Of a stretch of DNA of 64,000 bases, positions 11,001 through 23,000 are shown one piece after another. The first letter of the stretch is position 1. Every line of letters starts with the position of its first letter. Origin of the DNA: Siphonodentalium dalli (Eukaryota > Mollusca > Scaphopoda > Gadilida > Siphonodentaliidae). Under the pieces are notes generated by a model that saw nothing but the letters and a program-made list of their open reading frames with translations, was not told the DNA's origin and did not search any database. The stretch is from positions 58,932,609-58,996,608 of the forward strand of contig CP136066.1 in NCBI GenBank assembly GCA_032622095.1. Direction: 5' to 3'. The translations under genes were made by a program, and so were the position numbers.

Positions 11001-14000
11001 GATGCGAATGATGTGCTTCACATTTTGACAGTTTCTGCTTGAAAATATCCCAATTATCATTCGGAAAGGCCGGCACATTGATCATCTTTAGGGTGGGGTG
11101 CATCACAGGTATTAGGCACAATTTTTTTTTAATTTAATCAACATCTCGGAAAGGTATCTATCTCATTTTTGATACAGTTCAGCATTTTTCTCTACAAAAG
11201 CAACATTTTATTTTTTATTGATCTGTAATTGCAGCACTATGTGACCAAATAATCATAGTTTTCAAAAAAGTTTGGTTCGCCGTCGTATTTGAGATTAGTG
11301 AACATAGAAAAACATTTAAAGTTGATAAATGAAATTTATTTGGTTGGTACCCAAAAACGTCCGTCCAATGAAAAATAAAAAAAATCCAACAACTAAATCA
11401 CCGAAATCTATACTCCAGTCATCAAACTAAATAGCCCTATTGTCAAACAGACGTTGTTTCACGAAGGACAGCTAATTTGGGTTTGGTACTCAACATGCAT
11501 CGGGTTTAATAACGATTTTTGTCTCCCCCCCCCCCCCCCCCCGTCAGTTTAACATGATTCTATTCTCGGGAGGCCATTTTGAAAGTGCGAAACAAACTCT
11601 AGAAACGCTGCCGTAAATGACTCCAAAATAAAATAATTTGACATCGATAAAAAATGTTTTATCAAATTCCTTATCTAGTGAGTATTATATATCCACCGCA
11701 AGATTTTTGTCATTAAGAATGCCGGATATCAATTAAAAGAGATATTAATTTTAATTTAATAAAGTTCAAGTTAGTTTCGCTTTCAGTTTTGCAAAATGGC
11801 TTCCCGGTAATAGAAATCTGTAAAACTGACGAAAAGAAAGAACATAAATCGTTATTAAACACGATGTATGAGTACCACCCCCAAATTGGCTGTACTTCAT
11901 GAAACAACGTCTGTTTGACAATAGGGCTATTTAGTTTTATGATAATAGTATAGATTTCGGTGATTTAGGGTTTAAATTATTTGATTTTTTGATTTTTCAT
12001 TGAACGGACGTTTTGGGTACCAAAAAATAAATATCATTGACAACTTCGAATGATTTTCTATGCTCACTTGTTTAAAGTACGATGGAAAGCTAAACTTTAA
12101 AAAAAAATATGATTACTTGGGCACATAATGCTCGAATTCCAGATCAATTTGATAAAAAAATTTGCTTTTGTGAGGATGATTTTTTGACCTCCTATTTTCA
12201 CTCTCAGTCTTGAAACTTACCTTTCCGAGATTTTGATTAAATTATAAAGCAAAAAGATTGTGCCTAATACCTGTGGGGTGCATGTGCAAGGGTGAAAGCG
12301 TTTGTTTGCTTATGTTTTATGTTCTAAAGTCATACTAATAGTACAGGCTATTCTGTGTTATTTTACATTATAGGCCCGGAACTGTACAACGAGTGGAAAC
12401 ATTAATTCAGTGTAAATCATGAGTTAGCAGGGACGTGGCTAGATGGGTCACTGTTAGGGGTGTTCACCTATAGTTTCTATATGTACCCCTTCCAGTATGT
12501 TTTATTTGAACCCAATGTTAGGTTCCAGTTTTCGTCGAGTTTACTACAACGGTTTCTTCCAACTTTTGGATATGACAACCCATAAGTTTAGATAACGAAT
12601 TTGTCCTAGATGTTGTATGTTTTGTTTGCAGTATACATTTCCGAAATTTTTAAGATCTTAACCTTTGATCTGCACTGAAACAGTCTTGAGAAATTGTCCG
12701 TTTATTATTCCGAAATAATTGAAACTAGAATGATTTCATGACAAAATTTCAGGTTTTTGGGCCAAAAAGTGATACATTTCAATTTTGGTCAGCCTGGGTT
12801 GCTACTACCTTCAAAATATGACAATGCTGGGTGGAATGAAGACTTTATTAGGCATATGCCCTAAATGTTATACCAGTTGGAACGTCATGGTGATATAATG
12901 ATTGAATTTGGCAGCCATCTTGGATTTTTACTGAAACAAGGGTTAATATTGATCAGAAACCGGTTTCTAGTTCACTCCAATATGACAAAATTTTGGTCAC
13001 TGTACTAATACTATTAATATGACATTAGAACATAAAACACAAACAAACATACACGTTTTCACCCTTGCACATGCGCCCCACCCTAAAGACGATCCATGTG
13101 CCCGCCTGTCCGAATGATAATTGGGATAATTTCAAGCAGAAACGGTCAACATGTGAAGCATATCATTAGCATCTTTGACATCCCAGCTCTTGAGGGAACA
13201 TTCTGATTTGCGAAATTATGTTTTGAATAGTGGATATCACCATTTAACTGGGAGATATATAGCTTCATCTGAGGGAAGATATGTTCATTTATCAAAACCG
13301 CAATTATCGGGTTTGGCGATGCCCTCGGGTATGGCGATACCACGTACGCGGGGGTGTAAAACTCGTTTCGCAACTGTACAATTGAGATCAATGAACAGTT
13401 TTGTACTTAAATGGGTACTGCACGTACAATAAATCCGGCCATTTATGGGACCATCTCCTTTTATACTCGACAAAATATATGCAACACATGAATGAATTTG
13501 AGCCATGGATTAGCGCAAAAATACCCCGTATGGTCTATAAACTATGCAAACAACATTGTAATTATAATGAAAATGAATTTATGACCCCAGTAATTACCAT
13601 GCTATATTGTTCATAAAGCAAATGAGTGTATTTTGTACTAACCCATGGCTCAAATTCATTCAATTGTTGCATATAACTATAAAATGGCCGGATTGAGTGT
13701 ACAGTACTCCTTTAGGCCAAACAAATAACATTAATTGATTCTCTGACAATTGTTTTTTTCTTTATTTTTCTGCCCACTAGTAAGCATGGGTTATTATGCT
13801 TTTCCGGGTCCAGACAATTTTGAGCGAACTTTGTAATAGATATAATCTAATTTAATCCGATATAAAGAACGACAAATCGTAGGGATTACCTTTATTGGGA
13901 TAGCATTTTTCATTTTATCGGCACAAGCATTTTTAACAACACACATAACTACATATCCGGTTCATATTCATACAACAATTTTGGAACGTAAATAGAGTCG

Positions 14001-17000
14001 AAAAGTGGTCTTCGAAACTATCGTATAGAACGTTTTCAATTCACTTATTCTGCTGACTATATTAGACTATATGTACCGCTATGCATTATAGCCAATACAA
14101 CTTAAAATAACCATAACATGGCCAATATACTCCGCTTGTCAAACTGTATTGCGATCCGGTTTGCGTTCCCGAATTTTGTTTTAAACCTTTTTCGATTGAT
14201 CTTTTATCGATATATTTCAACGCATTTGATCAATACACTCGCGGGTTTGGACAGCCCCCTGTGGTAACTGCATACAAGCTAGTTATTGTTGCCTGTGTTC
14301 TTTTCTTGAATACCCACACATACACCGTTGTCTTTAGCTCCTATTTGATATTTGAAATATTACAAATTTCCATATGACAGTTTCCTTTTTTCGTGCTGCG
14401 GGTTGAGAGCTAGGGTGAAGTTAAAAATCAATATAAAATGGTCCAATGCGGGCCATTGTTTTCAATCCGGCGTAGCCTGAGAATAAAAACATTTTGTTTT
14501 TGGCCTAACCCATCTCCTGTATACACATATATAATATTGAATGAAAACCGTTTAATAAAGACAAAAATAGAATGTACAATTCGATAAATATGAGTGCAAA
14601 TAGCTCTATCAAATAACTTATTATTAATAATAGTGTGCCTGAGTCCCACTCCTCCAATCACATCAGGTTTTGGCAGGGTACTGTGGGGTATTGCACAGAA
14701 TGTTCTCATTTATTTTAATTGTTGGACTCAATTTTAGTTATTTAATCTGCATAAAGCCTAGATCATTCCTCAAGTCTGCAATATATGGCCTGAATCTGCA
14801 AGTAAGTTCCATGTAGTTTTGAACGTTGGCGAATATCTAAATATTTTTTAACAGGGGAAGTAATTTAGAACATTTCCGACAATTTCAGACGGACGTTGAG
14901 AAGCGCGGCGTGTACTACTCGCAGCCAGGATTCGACCAGGCCCAATCGTTTTCGTGCGACTATGGGATGGCTTTGAAGGCGGTGTTTAGTATTCATGGCC
15001 AATATTTTCATGACCGTCTGTGGACTCTGGCATGCAAAGGAGATGGCCTGTCTGGCGCAAGATCTTGTTCATGGACAGGTTAGTTTAATTTTAATGGAGA
15101 CTTAAATCTGGCAACAATTGAATGAATTTGAGAAAGGAATCGGTGCAAACTACACTAATGTACTCTATGACCAATATAACACAGCATGGTAATTATAATG
15201 AAATTGGGTATACGGTTTGAATCTTTTAACCATTTTTGTTATACTTGTCAGGTTGTTTTTCGTGGTGTTTTGTGTAAGTGAGTTCATTTAACTGTCTCGT
15301 GACTCATTTCTTCTCTTCTATTGGATATGTTTAAAATGTGCAAGAAGCGCACACAGAAGAGTGTTCTGTCAAGTTATAGCATAATGGCAAGCGCTGATAA
15401 ACTATTTCTGCCATTATGTTATTTCTGCAGACACCTTGCCTCCTAGCAACCGTAAGCTCCTCCCACTAGTCATCACATGCGGAAAGCTCCATTCGAATCT
15501 GCACACAATTCTAACACTCGGAAGTCACCCGAAAACACGTTCGCGGACATAGAAGCAAGCCTTGAAATAGGGTCTGTCATTTGCAGAATGAAGTCCCCAG
15601 AGGGTGAATTTAGTGATGCTACCCCGCTATGCATCACTAAATTCACCCTCTGGGGACCTCATTCTGCAAATGACAGACCCCCTATCTTAAGAAAACTGAT
15701 TCGAAACGCCAAGAAGCTCCACGACCATGTTAAGTGTGTCCGACTTATAATAGTGTCGGTGCACAGGCGTGAGTTCGCCGCCCGCCGATGGATCATAGAG
15801 TCTCCCACAACAGCCTTGGTCGGATTAAGCCATAGGTGGCTGAAGAGTCGCACGCAAAGTTGTGACAATTATCAAGGTCACTGGTACAGATATTACGTCA
15901 CGTGCCAATTACGGATTATTACAACTTGGTAGTAAATTCCAAGCGCGTATTGTAAACAAGATTACGTCATACCCAGTCTGATAAATATAATAATAATAAT
16001 AACACACACACACACAGTGACACACACATAGATCTACACACGTGCGCCCGAGGTCATGTAAACATTTAAGAGTTGTCACTCTTCTAACAATGTTCGTGCA
16101 ATATAATGATCTCGATGTTAATTGCTTCACTGCACATGCAGAATACAAGTTTTTCAATGCAGATGCTATATAACGAAGAACAATGTAATGAACACATAGC
16201 GATAAGCACGATATATAAATCTTGTTGAGCTGTATACCGCGGTCATGTTGCGTCATCTTGTTTACAATACGCGCTTGGAATTTACTACCAAGTTGTAATG
16301 ATCCTTATTTGGCACGTGACGTAATATCTGTAGGTTAGGAGAAAATACTATTGTTTTGAATATCTTTGCAAATACCATTCTGTTATGTATACTTGTCCTG
16401 TCTGAACAACGTCAGTTTTGATTTTGAACATATGACGTTTGGTCAGTTAAGATACGCTACACTAACGTGTAGTTTATACGATAACTTCATGCAATTTCAG
16501 TCAAATGACGCGGGTGTGGCTTGTATGAATAAATGAATATTAATTGAATTTGCAGGAAACTATACATTGGTCAATCAAGGCATCGCTCGCTGCGTATTGG
16601 CTAGATTTCTCTCGTTTGAAATAATTTTAACCATGAGAGTTCTCAGACCGCAAGTTGATTGAAATAAACAGGGTCTGATTTTTGTTAGACTGCGTCGTTC
16701 CTAGACGCGACATATGTACCTCGCGTGCTGTCCAAGCTAGTCCAAGTCTTCTTGTACTAAAACCAGCTAAGATATTGGTATGGCGATTTGCTGGGGTTTA
16801 GTCCAAGCCCGCCTGCATATGCTTCTTATAACACGACTTCCGCCCAGGATCTGTGGCGGGAATTTGGTGTATTTTACTCGATTTACCTAAAAAATCAATA
16901 CATGATGCTATATACATCGGAAAGAGTGACATCTTATAGTCATAATGGTGTATAATAATATAACTTTAATGTTAAATTACGCATAGAATATTCCGGTTGA

Positions 17001-20000
17001 TGGTCGCCTACATCGCATTTTGTGACATCGCTGTATATTTTGTTTACGTTTTAACCGAAAGCCGAAGTCGTACGGAAGAACTCCGGCACAGTCAGGAGTT
17101 TGGTCTGGCTATACAAACAAAATAGCGGCCCCATATTATAATGCTCGTTGTGTTTACAGTTTTAAACTGTGAGATGGTTGTAATTCCCGCAATTTATTTA
17201 ATGTATTACATTTATATCTTCAATATTTACTTAATCTATGCATTTATTTATTTATTGACACGTACGATTACAATGGAGAATTCATCGTGCGTGGTTGATC
17301 GAAAATCTACGGAATATTTTCCCCGGAAAATGCCGAACGCAGTTCGCGAGGTCAACTGAGTTCGCATACTTTTAAAATTATGTAAACATTGCGTTAAATG
17401 TCTCTTTTCACATTAAATTACCGCGTTCAAATCACAACTGATGTGAGTTTCAGATCAAATAGCATGTCTTCTGCGGAAAATATCAGTTTATTGTCGCAAT
17501 TGTGATATTTTATTTCATATAATTGTGGTTTTATTTGAGCGGGTCACTAACGCTTAAGTCGTGTTATAAGAAGCCTATGCAGGCGGGCTTGGACTAAACG
17601 CCAGCAAATCTCCATACCAATATCTTAGCTGGTTTTAGTACATGAAGACTTGGACTATGTACAAGCGTAAGTTCGTGTGGGGTGTGAGTATAATTATACG
17701 TGTGCATGTCTTGCCTCTCAAGTGAAACTCGGCATTGCTCAACTGGGGCAATAATGTGACTGGAAGAGCTTTAGGGACTCTGATTAAGCGTTATATGAAA
17801 ACTATTCATTATTAATTTGAATTGCAGGTTGGGTCAACGCCTGGGATGCCTTTTTCAACTTCGACTGCAACCATAATGGTTATATAGCTGGTATGCAAAG
17901 TCAACACGACAACGGCCCGGAAGACAGACGGTATAAGTTCTATTGCTGTCATGTGGCTGGTAAGATGCGATATATAAATTACATTAAATATTGAATAATC
18001 TCTTCCGGCCCATAATTACAACATCATTTCCATAAAACGCCTGCCTTTTTCTGGGAATAAAATAGACAAACTGAACTGAAGATTGTGTATATTATGTGTA
18101 TATTGACATACTTAAGTGATTTATTCCTGCACGTTGCATGAATCGAAATTGCATTGATGTAAGAGTGCTAGGTATATAGAGTAACCACCATGCTACGTTC
18201 CGAATGCGCCTGTCGTATGTTTTAAAAAATAGTCTGAAAACTTTCGCAAAGGTTTTATGTATTATACCAGACAAAAATTTAGTTAAAATAAATATAAATT
18301 GATTGAAAGTGTTTCTGAACAGGTGTCTTCGATTCATATTTATTTTATGCCCCGGAAACTATGAAACTTGTTAGAAAGAGATCCGCCATTTTGAAATGTA
18401 TTGAACAACGAGAGATACGGGTGCAATATACCCGAAACCATTTTATTACCAGAGACTAAGCTCTCACAAGCTAGTAGAGCACTATTCAATACCCGAAACC
18501 ATTTTATTACCGGAGACCATGCTAGTAGAGCACTATTCAATACCCGAAACCATTTTGTTACCTGAGACCAAGCGCTCACAAGCTAGTAGAGCACTATTCA
18601 ATACCCAAAACCATTTTATTACCGGAGACCATGCTAGTAGAGCACTATTCAATACCCGAAACCATTTTATTACCGGAGACCAAGCTCTCACAAGCTAGTA
18701 GAGCACTATTCAATAGTCGCAACCGAACACTTACCAACAATGTATGTCGCATTCATGGTTATAATCTAGACATTGAATTATGTACCAATAAACTTTGAAT
18801 TTGACTAATAACATTTTGTCTACACACAGGAAAGTGCCGTAGAGAATGCCATGAGACGGGTTACACCAACTTTGGCGCAGAGATAAGCTTCATTGCTCCA
18901 AGTGATAAGCTGATCACCGGTGTACAAAGTTACCATGACAACGGCAGAGAGTAAGTTTTCTTCTTGTGTTTAGGAACGTGGCTAGAGGGTCTCGGTGGGT
19001 GTCGTGTCTCTTGGGATTACAACTGCAGTCTGCACCCCCGTTGATTCAGACCAAACACAATTTCGCAGAATTCCATTGTCACCGTGCTATTCATGAACCA
19101 TGGTTCTGTCTACCCGGTATGAGAACAATAAGACTTTTGAAAATGTAAAAATGCTAACACCTGGCGGTCTAACTCCAGACAAATGCACACAGCTACGGAC
19201 GAGACACCAGGGCACACTGGGCAGACAATGGTTCGGCCCGGTGTGTGAACATTTTGAAATCTAAAAGCTTAACGCTTTCCTTGTGTTGGAAATTTCAAAC
19301 CTCGTACCCCCCTTAGGTTGGAAACTAATTAGCAGTGTTTTATTGACCAAGTTTCGGCCCGTTGTGAGAAAATTGTTAAATCGTAGCGTATAGACGGACC
19401 TCAAGCCTTCCCAGAGTTTGAAATTTCAACAAACCTGACTTAGGTTTGAAATTTCCAACTGATAATTCCAATAACAACGTAAACCAAATATATAGGAAAA
19501 CATTGTTTTCTTAAAATAACTAGCAGTTTTTGACGGGCCACGGGGAGGAACCAGACGCAAGCTTTCCCAGTGTTGGAAATTTCCAACCTGATGCACCCCC
19601 TTTATAAGTAGGACAATATGCAAATATTGGTCCAAAAGCAATCAATTTCCCCCTAATAAATTGTTTGAAAATGAAACTACGTTGTAAATGGACAATTTCA
19701 ACTTATTGTTTGCGTGAAATTTCAAACTATATTGTGTCGGCAAATAAATTTCCAACTGTTGAAAAATTTGACCAAACCCCACACCGTTGCCACGTCACTG
19801 CTAGTGTTGATATGAAGGAGACCACCAACCATTATTTCGTACGCTGGACATACGATGTCTTGTATGTACGTACGTACGCGGATTCAAAAGTTTTATAAAT
19901 CCGCACGCCGGATTCTTATGTTTTATACAAGATACAAGATTTTATTGCAATAACACCTCAATGGGCAATTGCAAACATATAACATATAATATAAAGCACA

Positions 20001-23000
20001 CATGTACAATAATAGCATGAATTAAACAAAAACCCGAGTCAGTCAAAATTTATATTCAGTATACTCACTCATACGTTGTTCTCATAAATATTATGCACTT
20101 GATAAACTGCCGTTTTTCAAAGTAGGACTGCATGATATTTATGGTATAAATGTGCCTATTTTCCATTATATAATTAAATTTATTGTCTTTTGTCAGTCTA
20201 TGGAAATCGATTATATACTTATGGAGCCCCGGAGGTGACATCCGAATGTTTTTTTTTAAGTCGTGGCCACGAGAATAAAGTCGTGGCCACGAGAATATGA
20301 AGTCGTGGCCACGAGCATATGAAGTCGTGGCCACGAGAATATAGTCGTGGCCACGAGAATATGAAGTCGTGGCCACGAGAATATGAAGTCGTGGCCACGA
20401 GAATAAGGTCGTGGCCACGAGAATAAAGTCGTGGCCACGAGAATAAAGTCGTGGGCACGAGAATAAAGTCGTGGGCACGAGAATAAAGTCGTGGCCACGA
20501 GCATAAAGTCGTGGCCACGAGAATATGGTCGTGGCCACGAGAATATAGTCGTGGCCACGAGAATATGAAGTCGTGGCCACGAGAATATGAAGTCGTGGCC
20601 ACGAGAATAAGGTCGTGGCCACGAGAATATGGTCGTGGGCACGAGAATAAAGTCGTGGGCGCGAGAATAAAGTCGTGGGCACGAGAATAATGTCGTGGGC
20701 ACGAGAATAATGTCGTGGCCACGACCATATTCTCGTGGCCACGACAATATTCTCGTGGCCACGACTTTATTCTCGTGGCCACGACTTTATTCTCGTGGCC
20801 ACGACCATATTCTCGTGGCCACGACTTTATTCTCGTGCCCACGACTTTATTCTCGTGCCCACGACTTTATTCTCGTGGCCACGACCTTATTCTCGTGGCC
20901 ACGACCATATTCTCGTGGCCACGACCATATTCTCGTGGCCACGACTTCATAGTCTCGTGGCCACGACTTCATAGTCTCGTGGCCACGACTTCATAGTCTC
21001 GTGGCCACGACTTTATGCTCGTGGCCACGACTTTATTCTCGTGCCCACGACTTTATTCTCGTGCCCACGACTTTATTCTCGTGGCCACGACCTTATTCTC
21101 GTGGCCACGACCTTATTCTCGTGGCCACGACTTCATATTCTCGTGGCCACGACTTCATATTCTCGTGGCCACGACTTCATATGCTCGTGGCCACGACTTC
21201 ATATGCTCGTGGCCACGACTTAAAAAAAAAATTCGGATGTCACCTCCGGGGCTCCATATATACTCGCCTATTGCTGCGAAACAACTAATGCGAATGTTTC
21301 GTATGCCGGATAATTCATAACAAAGTGTGATTCGGTCTCAACCGAGTTTGCCCTACAGAAAGGACAAATTATATCCTCTATTTCTGACGGGGGCTGTTTG
21401 TGTCTTCCCTTCTCAATCTCAAGCTTGTCATTACTTACGGGTAACCTTGTGAAGAGAATTTTCGCGGCATCTGATTTGGTATTGGTAATATACGGTTCCA
21501 CCTCATAACTGCGTTTGTGACTACGCCAGATTTCGATGTCTTAATATGCCGTATATATATATACGACGGATTCCGATGTTTCATATTTCCGTACACTGGA
21601 TTCCGATGTTTTATAACGACGTATGCCCGTTTCCCATGTTTTATAACCGCGTACGCCCGATTCCCGGATGTTTTATCAGGGCGTACGTCGGATTCCGATG
21701 TTATATATATATGTCCGTATGCCGAATTCCGGTGCTTTATATGGTCGGATTCCGCTGTTTTATGTCCGTACGCCGGATTCCGATCTATTATACGCCCGTA
21801 CGCCGGATTCATGTTTTATATGCCCGTACGACGGATTCAGACGATTGATATGCCCATACGACCGAATCGGATGACTTATATGCCGTACGCCGGATTCCGC
21901 ATGTTTTGGGCCATACACCGGATTCAGATCTATATCGCTGTGTTTTTCGGACACAGGAAATTATGCAGGAAAATTTCATTTGTTTACACAATATGAGAGT
22001 TTTTACCGAATATTCGTGATTATTAAAAACCAGCACACAACAGGAAGGAAATCCCTCTGAATAGTAGAGTATACCATACTTCTAAAATATACTATCTATA
22101 TACATTTTGGATAAAAATGTATAATAACAATTATTAGGTTAAATTGTACGGATAGTCTGCAACTGTGTTTGATAAACACCGATTTCTTATATCTAAAACG
22201 TATGTATGTTTACATATTGCTCTGCACATGACATAAGGTCCACAATGAATTGCATTGCACCGAACTTGAGTTTTTCGGCTGTTTGTTAATATTATTGGCG
22301 AAAGACATAATTAGTTGGTGTACGGCCAATTGCAGGAGCACTGTCGTGCAAATTGCAATTCGCGTGTTCTGTTACTGTACGGCATACTGCAAGCCCAACA
22401 TAATATCGGCTAATTGTAGGCAAATAATTGGGTGAAAATGGGAGTCATATCATTACACATCATTATGGTGACGATTGCTTCATTAGTTGCTTTCCAGCTC
22501 ATTGGAACGCCACCTGTATGCCAATTAAATGATGACTTATTTTTTAGCTTTAAAATCACATCAATGGGGGCTGTCTATCAGAACTCCAGTTGGCATGATC
22601 ATTAAGGAATGCCCTCTTTGAAATTTAACACAAACTATCATATTTGGCAATGGTTATGATACATATTTCCCCGAAACGCCAAACATTGAAATGAGCATTA
22701 AAGATTATAGACACTCGCGTTTACTAATGTTCAAAGTTAATCGTATTACACAAAGTCTGACTTCACACACCACCACTGGTTAGTGACTGCAAGCCAACAA
22801 TAGTTTTATAAATTTAAAATAAAATTTGCTGCGAATTCCGTCTTGGTGTCATTATGAAAGTTATCATTGTAAAATCTGAATTGGGCCAAAAAAAAAAACC
22901 ATGCCTGGCTGAGATTTTCTTGCGTGCCTCAATTTGTTTTTAAATTTTCTCAAGAAAGCTAGTCTATATTGTTACCTGTTAGAGTGCCTATGTGAATATT

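Larger units (their letters stand above)
8063..14888 (+). other. Intron 1 of DPT-like gene
   Basis: A 6.8 kb phase 0 intron holding the repeats listed at 8,140, 10,535, 11,104 and 13,411. The stretch 8,561-10,534 shows no element I recognise. About 430 bp near 8,940-9,375 is absent from the right arm. The 174-codon minus ORF at 9,227-9,751 is not kept in the right arm beyond 78 codons. Confidence 0.6.

Noticed and set aside
15477-15932. 151-codon plus ORF, also open in the right arm
   Set aside because: It runs through a 100 bp hairpin and into a MITE end. Its amino-acid order reflects the inverted repeat rather than a protein family.
20065-20996. Long overlapping ORFs (up to 225 codons) with repeats of HDFILVATTLFSWPRLYSRG type on both strands
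   Set aside because: These are translations of the TCGTGGCCACGA minisatellite. They are open in several frames because the unit lacks stops, and they have no domain or start context.
20260-21230. CRISPR-like regular repeats
   Set aside because: The spacers are short (8-11 bp), repeated and palindromic, the array inverts midway, and the context is eukaryotic with no cas genes.
21546-21848. Repetitive ORFs with RRIPMFYIS / PYAGFR motifs
   Set aside because: They are translations of the 30 bp CCGGATTCC array in several frames.
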